Positions 13,411-16,658 of a DNA stretch of 16,658 bases are shown piece by piece. Each line of letters opens with the position of its first letter. Within the stretch, counting starts at the first letter, position 1. The stretch comes from Thiotrichaceae bacterium. Lineage in GTDB: Bacteria > Pseudomonadota > Gammaproteobacteria > Thiotrichales > Thiotrichaceae. Where the stretch lies: positions 1-16,658 of the forward strand of contig JALVDQ010000029.1 of assembly GCA_027008885.1 (NCBI GenBank). The letters are read 5' to 3'. The translations under genes were made by a program, and so were the position numbers. The notes beneath the pieces were generated by a model. That model did no database searches and was not told where the DNA came from. It saw only the letters and a list, made by a program, of their open reading frames with translations.

Positions 13411-13620
13411 ATTTTATAGTCAGTAGTCACTTTCCTGCGACTATTTCTTTTATTCAAATTACTTAATTCGACATAACGATCTTTGTTTGATTTGAATGCC
13501 GTAATAGCTTAACGGATTCAACTTTAAGATAGTCGGCAGAAAGAATCTCATACTGGAGCTGAACAGAGACTTAATTATTCGATTTAATTTTTTATAACTA
13601 CTCGATTTTTTTCTTTGCAC

Positions 13621-13651
13621 AAAAAAAGCCCGACTATAAGCGGGCTTTTTG
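13621..13651 (-). terminator. Intrinsic terminator downstream of mscL
   Basis: AAAAAGCCCG and CGGGCTTTTT flank a short loop (ACTATAAG), with A and T tracts on both sides, so it can act in both directions. It lies 30 bases past the mscL stop on the minus strand and separates the mscL transcript from csrA. Confidence 0.9.
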
Positions 13652-13680
13652 TATTCAGCTATGGAGTTGCTAATACTGTA

Positions 13681-14079
13681 TCAGGCTTGTTTTTTCAGCA
13701 GGTCACGGATTTCGCTTAATAACTCTTCCTGACTTGGTCCTTCCTCTTCCGGTTCTTCTTTTTTGTTTCGTGTGGCAACCTTTATAATAATAAAGACCAC
13801 TGCCATAATAATTAAGAAATCAATAAAACTCTGTATAAAGGCTCCCCACTTGAGAATAAGTGGCTCATCTCCTTTTTCGCCTCCACCTGTTGCCGCAAGT
13901 ACGGTACCGAGCTTGGAGAAATCAACGCCGCCCAGCAAGTAACCAATCGGTGGCATAATAACATCGCTTACCAGCGAGGCAATCAGCTTTCCGGAAGCAA
14001 CACCGATAATAATACCGGTTGCCATGTCAATCAGGTTGCCACTGAGTGCAAATTCTTTAAAATCTTTTAATATTCCCAT
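13681..14079 (-). CDS. mscL: Large-conductance mechanosensitive channel MscL
   Basis: The 132-residue protein is within the family's usual length. It starts MGILKDFKEFALSGNLIDMA with the amphipathic N-terminal helix. TM1 (about 15-45) carries the gate-lining GIIIGVASGKLIASLV and ends in SDVIMPPIGYLLGG. A periplasmic loop (about 52-76) and TM2 (about 77-103) follow. The C-terminal tail has an acidic stretch, then a helical bundle segment (LLSEIRDLLKKQ). The homopentamer opens under high membrane tension and releases solutes on hypo-osmotic shock. AAGGAAA precedes the ATG. The gene starts 11 bases after the DUF2058 stop in the same direction, so the two probably share a transcript ended by the terminator at 13621-13651. 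Confidence 0.97.
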   Translation of the reverse strand: MGILKDFKEFALSGNLIDMATGIIIGVASGKLIASLVSDVIMPPIGYLLGGVDFSKLGTVLAATGGGEKGDEPLILKWGAFIQSFIDFLIIMAVVFIIIKVATRNKKEEPEEEGPSQEELLSEIRDLLKKQA

Positions 14080-14090
14080 AATAAATTTCC

Positions 14091-14627
14091 TTATTTTTTT
14101 GGGGTTGAAATTTCAGCAGGGATAATAACGATTTTCTTGGGATCAAGTTTATTTATTCTTTTTGCAATTTCTACAGGGATTAAACTTCGCTTTCCACGAA
14201 GAAAGGTAATTGCGAGTTTGCCATCAATTAGCCCCTGTTGCTGTTGCTCTGTTACAAATAAATACTTGATAGTCGTCCCGATAACAAAGTTATAACGAAT
14301 ATCCGCTGCCGCGTCGTTTAGCAGGTTTTCGGATATTAGTGAGTTAATTTGCTTCTGGGTTTCCTTTTTAATACGGGCGGCTTCTTTTTTGGCACGAATG
14401 GCTTGCTGTTTCTCTTTTTGTTCTACTTTGGCGCGTTCCTGATAAAATTTTTCCAAATCTGTGAGTGTTTTTTTGGCGTGTTCTTTTTTATTTGCCTGCT
14501 TGGGCGATTGTTTTTTCCGGCTTCGTTTCTGTGGTTTTGCATTCCTGCGGGGTTTTTCAACTGCTTTTTTTACCTGTTCTTCTGTTACAAGACCTGCCTT
14601 TAATAGTTGATCGCTAAGAGAACTCAT
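14091..14627 (-). CDS. DUF2058 (YaiL-type) protein
   Basis: This is a 178-residue protein with no signal peptide. The opening (SLSDQLLKAGLVTEEQ) is typical of DUF2058/YaiL. A long Lys/Arg/Gln-rich, probably coiled-coil segment (about 25-95) follows. Then comes the conserved C-terminal region with YNFVIGTTIKYLFVTEQQQQ, GLIDGKLAITFLRGKRSLIP and VEIAKRINKLDPKKIVII. The family has been labelled nucleoprotein/polynucleotide-associated, but the function is not established. I use the ATG at 14625-14627, with AGG about six bases upstream; a GTG one codon earlier is possible. It lies 11 bases before mscL, suggesting co-transcription. Confidence 0.88.
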   Translation of the reverse strand: MSSLSDQLLKAGLVTEEQVKKAVEKPRRNAKPQKRSRKKQSPKQANKKEHAKKTLTDLEKFYQERAKVEQKEKQQAIRAKKEAARIKKETQKQINSLISENLLNDAAADIRYNFVIGTTIKYLFVTEQQQQGLIDGKLAITFLRGKRSLIPVEIAKRINKLDPKKIVIIPAEISTPKK

Positions 14628-14719
14628 CACTGACCTATTCTGATTTTAAAGTGATTATTTTAACTGTGAATGCGCTGTTTTGCACTTATTGTCAACAGGA
14701 CTGCTTGCTTTTATGTGTT

Positions 14720-15040
14720 TTATGGATCATGCGTTTCAAGAATCAGCAGAGAATGATCAGAAATCTTTTCCATGCGTACTTTATGGTCATAGTGAATGCT
14801 TTTAATTCTTTTGTTCAGTTGTGGGGATGCAAGCGCATGATCGTATCGAAAGCCATTTCCGATTATCAGGCTTTTTTCCTGCAAATGACGTTTATCTGCA
14901 ATAAAACGTCTTTGCTGCTAGCGTGCCTAAATTCTTGCAGGGTAACAATATCAGGTTGCTCTGTTTCAATTGTTGAGAGTATTTGTGGTGCTCGCTTGCC
15001 GCCACCGAGCCATTTCAGTTATGTTGTCAAAGAAAAACAA
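14720..15040 (-). pseudogene. Decayed endonuclease/exonuclease/phosphatase (EEP) family gene
   Basis: Two pieces of one protein are readable on the minus strand in different frames. The N-terminal piece (15015 to about 14915) reads KWLGGGKRAPQILSTIETEQ then PDIVTLQEFRHASSKD, with the E of LQEF that binds metal in EEP nucleases. The C-terminal piece (about 14905-14720) reads GNGFRYDHALASPQLNKRI and then ISDHSLLILETHDP before TAA, with the family's DHA and SDH motifs. The middle, roughly 150 residues in family members, is missing. The expected start with its WN motif is out of frame (the TAA at 15019-15021 blocks it). An internal deletion plus at least one frameshift makes this a pseudogene. 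Imperfect direct repeats CTGCAAATGACGT and CTGCAATAAAACGT lie near the junction. Confidence 0.78.
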
Positions 15041-15145
15041 GATTGTTTTTATTATTTTGTCTTAAATCAAGCTGAAAAAAATATCCATCATAGTATACTC
15101 TCGTGCGCTTGAAAATAAGCATGAATCTTATTGAGGAATCAATCA

Positions 15146-16501
15146 ATGGAAACACAGGCCTTAACAGAAACATTAACATGGAATACCTCCATGGCGGTTT
15201 CTGCCATTATACTCATCGCAGCGTTTATTGGCATCTTTACGGAAGGAGTGCATGGTTTTCATCGTACCAAGTTTGGTATGGCGGGTGCTGGCATTATGAT
15301 TCTGGCAGGTCAGTATTTTGGGTTTTACGATCCCACAAAGGCTGTTGAGGCGATTGACTGGAATGTGGTGTTTTTGCTTGGGGGTATGATGACTATTGTT
15401 GCGATTATGATTCCAACGGGTGGCTTTCAGTCCCTGGCCTATCGGATTGCAGATTTTAGTCGCGGACGCCTGTTTCTTTTAATGGTTTTATTAGGCACGG
15501 CAGTTACGGTAATTTCACTATTGCTGGATAACGTTACTACGGTTGTTATTTTTGGTCCGCTAATTGTCTTGATTTGTCAGGCATTACGCGTAAGTCCTGT
15601 GCCTTATCTGCTGGGTGCCGCTTTATTGTCTGATACCGGTGGTGTTGCCACGCTGGTTGGTGACCCCCCCAATTTAATGATTGGTTCTGCCGCCAACATT
15701 GATTTCAATACGTTTTTAATCCACATGGGTATTATTGTTTTTGTTGCCTGGCTTGCTATATTGTTTGCGCAAAAGTGGCTATTCAAAAAAGAATTATCAG
15801 TAAAACCTCATGTTCAGGATTTTTCTTCCAAGGGAGAAATTACAGACAAGCACACCTGGTATGCCTCTCTAGCGGTGCTTGCAGTGATGGTTGTATTATT
15901 TATTTTTCATCATTCCTTTGGCTGGGAACCCTGGTTTGTTGCCGCAATTGGTTTAACCATGCTGATTTTTATCGGCAACTCTGTCGAGCTTGACCGTTCA
16001 TTTCAATCGGTTGAGTTATCCCTGCTCATGTTTTTTATCTCACTGTTTATACTGGTGGGCGGGGTCGAGCAGAGTCACTTTCTGGAATACCTGGGGCAGT
16101 ATATTCGTCCCTTTGTAGAATCCGACCTGTTGTTGGCATCTATTGTGCTTATGTGGAGTGCAGCCATTCTCTCCGCCATGATTGATAACATTCCTTTTAC
16201 GGCGGCGATGGTTCCCATTATTTTAGGCATGGAACAACAGGGCATCAATGTTACACCACTTTGGTGGGCTTTAGCAGTCGGTGTTGGCATGGGGGGCAAT
16301 GGCACGCATCTGGGTTCTACCGCGAATGTCTTTATTGTGACACTGTCAGAACGCCTTGCCAAAGAAACGGGGGAAAAAAGTTACCAAATTACACCAGGCT
16401 TGTGGTTTCGCAAGGGAACCCCCGCAATGCTTTTAACCCTGCTGACATCATCCATTATTATGTGGTTGTTTTTTGATTTCTTTAAAACACCAATCCATTA
16501 A
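15146..16501 (+). CDS. ArsB/NhaD/SLC13-superfamily (ion transporter) permease
   Basis: This is a 451-residue inner-membrane protein with about 11-12 hydrophobic segments arranged as an inverted repeat. The first half has a hairpin region with LLDNVTTVVIFGP (about 127-138) and GGVATLVGDPPNLMIGSA (165-182). The second half has SAMIDNIPFTAAMVP (343-357) and GVGMGGNGTHLGSTANV (379-395). Paired DN-(V/I)-(T/P) and GDPPN / GGNGTHLGS motifs are typical of the ArsB/P-protein/NhaD group of the ion transporter superfamily. They point to sodium/proton exchange or an anion substrate rather than a defined one. I start at the ATG at 15146, since TGAGGA (15132-15137) lies eight bases upstream; a TTG at 15131 is less likely. 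TATACT at 15094-15099 is a possible -10. No arsenic genes are nearby. Confidence 0.88.
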   Translation: METQALTETLTWNTSMAVSAIILIAAFIGIFTEGVHGFHRTKFGMAGAGIMILAGQYFGFYDPTKAVEAIDWNVVFLLGGMMTIVAIMIPTGGFQSLAYRIADFSRGRLFLLMVLLGTAVTVISLLLDNVTTVVIFGPLIVLICQALRVSPVPYLLGAALLSDTGGVATLVGDPPNLMIGSAANIDFNTFLIHMGIIVFVAWLAILFAQKWLFKKELSVKPHVQDFSSKGEITDKHTWYASLAVLAVMVVLFIFHHSFGWEPWFVAAIGLTMLIFIGNSVELDRSFQSVELSLLMFFISLFILVGGVEQSHFLEYLGQYIRPFVESDLLLASIVLMWSAAILSAMIDNIPFTAAMVPIILGMEQQGINVTPLWWALAVGVGMGGNGTHLGSTANVFIVTLSERLAKETGEKSYQITPGLWFRKGTPAMLLTLLTSSIIMWLFFDFFKTPIH

Positions 16502-16524
16502 TTGAACTGAACACAGGTTATCCC

Positions 16525-16658
16525 TAAAAATATGTAAAAAAAAGGGGGGGGATGGGTGTTTCTGAGGACAGAGGACAGAAGACAGAAACAGAGCATGTAG
16601 TCTGCGTTGAGGATACGAAACGCGGAATGGCGCATTGTTTAAGCACTGCCCTGTATTT
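16525..16658 (+). repeat. R2 repeat with one REP-like stem-loop (runs to the right edge)
   Basis: The A-rich tail, a G-tract of eight and ATGGGTGT are followed by heptamers GGACAGA 16566-16572, GGACAGA 16573-16579 and AGACAGA 16580-16586. Next are AGCATGTAG and a stem TCTGCGTT (16601-16608) pairing with AACGCGGA (16619-16626) around a 10-base loop, with one T-G wobble. GTAG (16597-16600) directly precedes the stem. It begins 24 bases past the permease stop codon. Whether an inverted partner follows is outside the window. Confidence 0.72.

Noticed and set aside
14349..14603. An 84-codon Phe-rich plus-strand frame that looks like a membrane protein
   Set aside because: It is the antisense of the Lys-rich coiled coil of the DUF2058 protein. 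Lys codons read backwards give Phe and Leu.
14651..15112. A 153-codon plus-strand reading frame upstream of the permease
   Set aside because: It is antisense to the EEP pseudogene, whose minus-strand pieces match a real family in conserved order. The plus frame has no domain, and its Cys-rich composition is typical of antisense reading.

Overview
The window reads as chromosomal DNA of a gammaproteobacterium. Housekeeping genes with clear gammaproteobacterial relatives (trhP/yegQ, apaG, csrA, mscL, a DUF2058/YaiL-type gene) lie among many dispersed intergenic repeats. Base composition is moderately AT-rich. Genus cannot be fixed from the sequence. The repeat load and secreted carbohydrate or polymer-active proteins suggest a free-living environmental lineage rather than a reduced host-bound genome. 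No rRNA, tRNA, CRISPR array or complete transposase was seen.

Layout: bases 1-178 are the 5' end of a group II intron on the minus strand. It is inserted in a copy of a MITE-like repeat (called R1 here). An orphan ParA-type ATPase gene follows (282-1190, minus), then a complete R1 copy (1247-1404). From 1478 to 8255 two large secreted-protein genes are bracketed by a second repeat family (R2). The first is a tandem beta-propeller protein resembling glycoside hydrolase family 74 (1629-4016). The second is a 1175-residue multidomain protein: esterase, three near-identical fibronectin-like repeats, a propeller and a C-terminal binding-type module (4538-8065). Next come trhP (8339-9688), an R1 derivative, a DUF5335 gene (minus), a divergent periplasmic PDZ-protein gene, and an R1 copy that fills the convergent gap up to a lytic transglycosylase gene. 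A minus-strand housekeeping block follows: apaG, csrA, and the DUF2058-mscL pair with its terminator. A decayed endonuclease/exonuclease/phosphatase gene (14720 to about 15040) and an ArsB/NhaD/SLC13-superfamily permease gene (15146-16501) complete the gene set. A further R2 copy runs off the right edge.

How the parts relate: the two secreted genes may act on an extracellular polymer, with one GH74-like protein and one modular esterase, but no substrate can be read from the sequence. PDZ protein, lytic transglycosylase, MscL and the permease are ordinary envelope and osmotic or ion functions. The most distinctive features are the repeats. R2 joins a constant tail (G-tract plus a tandem heptamer GGACAGA) to GTAG-led stem-loops that differ from copy to copy, which are REP/BIME-like. 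R1 is an inverted-repeat element placed within a few bases of stop codons; one copy carries a nested insertion and another is split by the group II intron.
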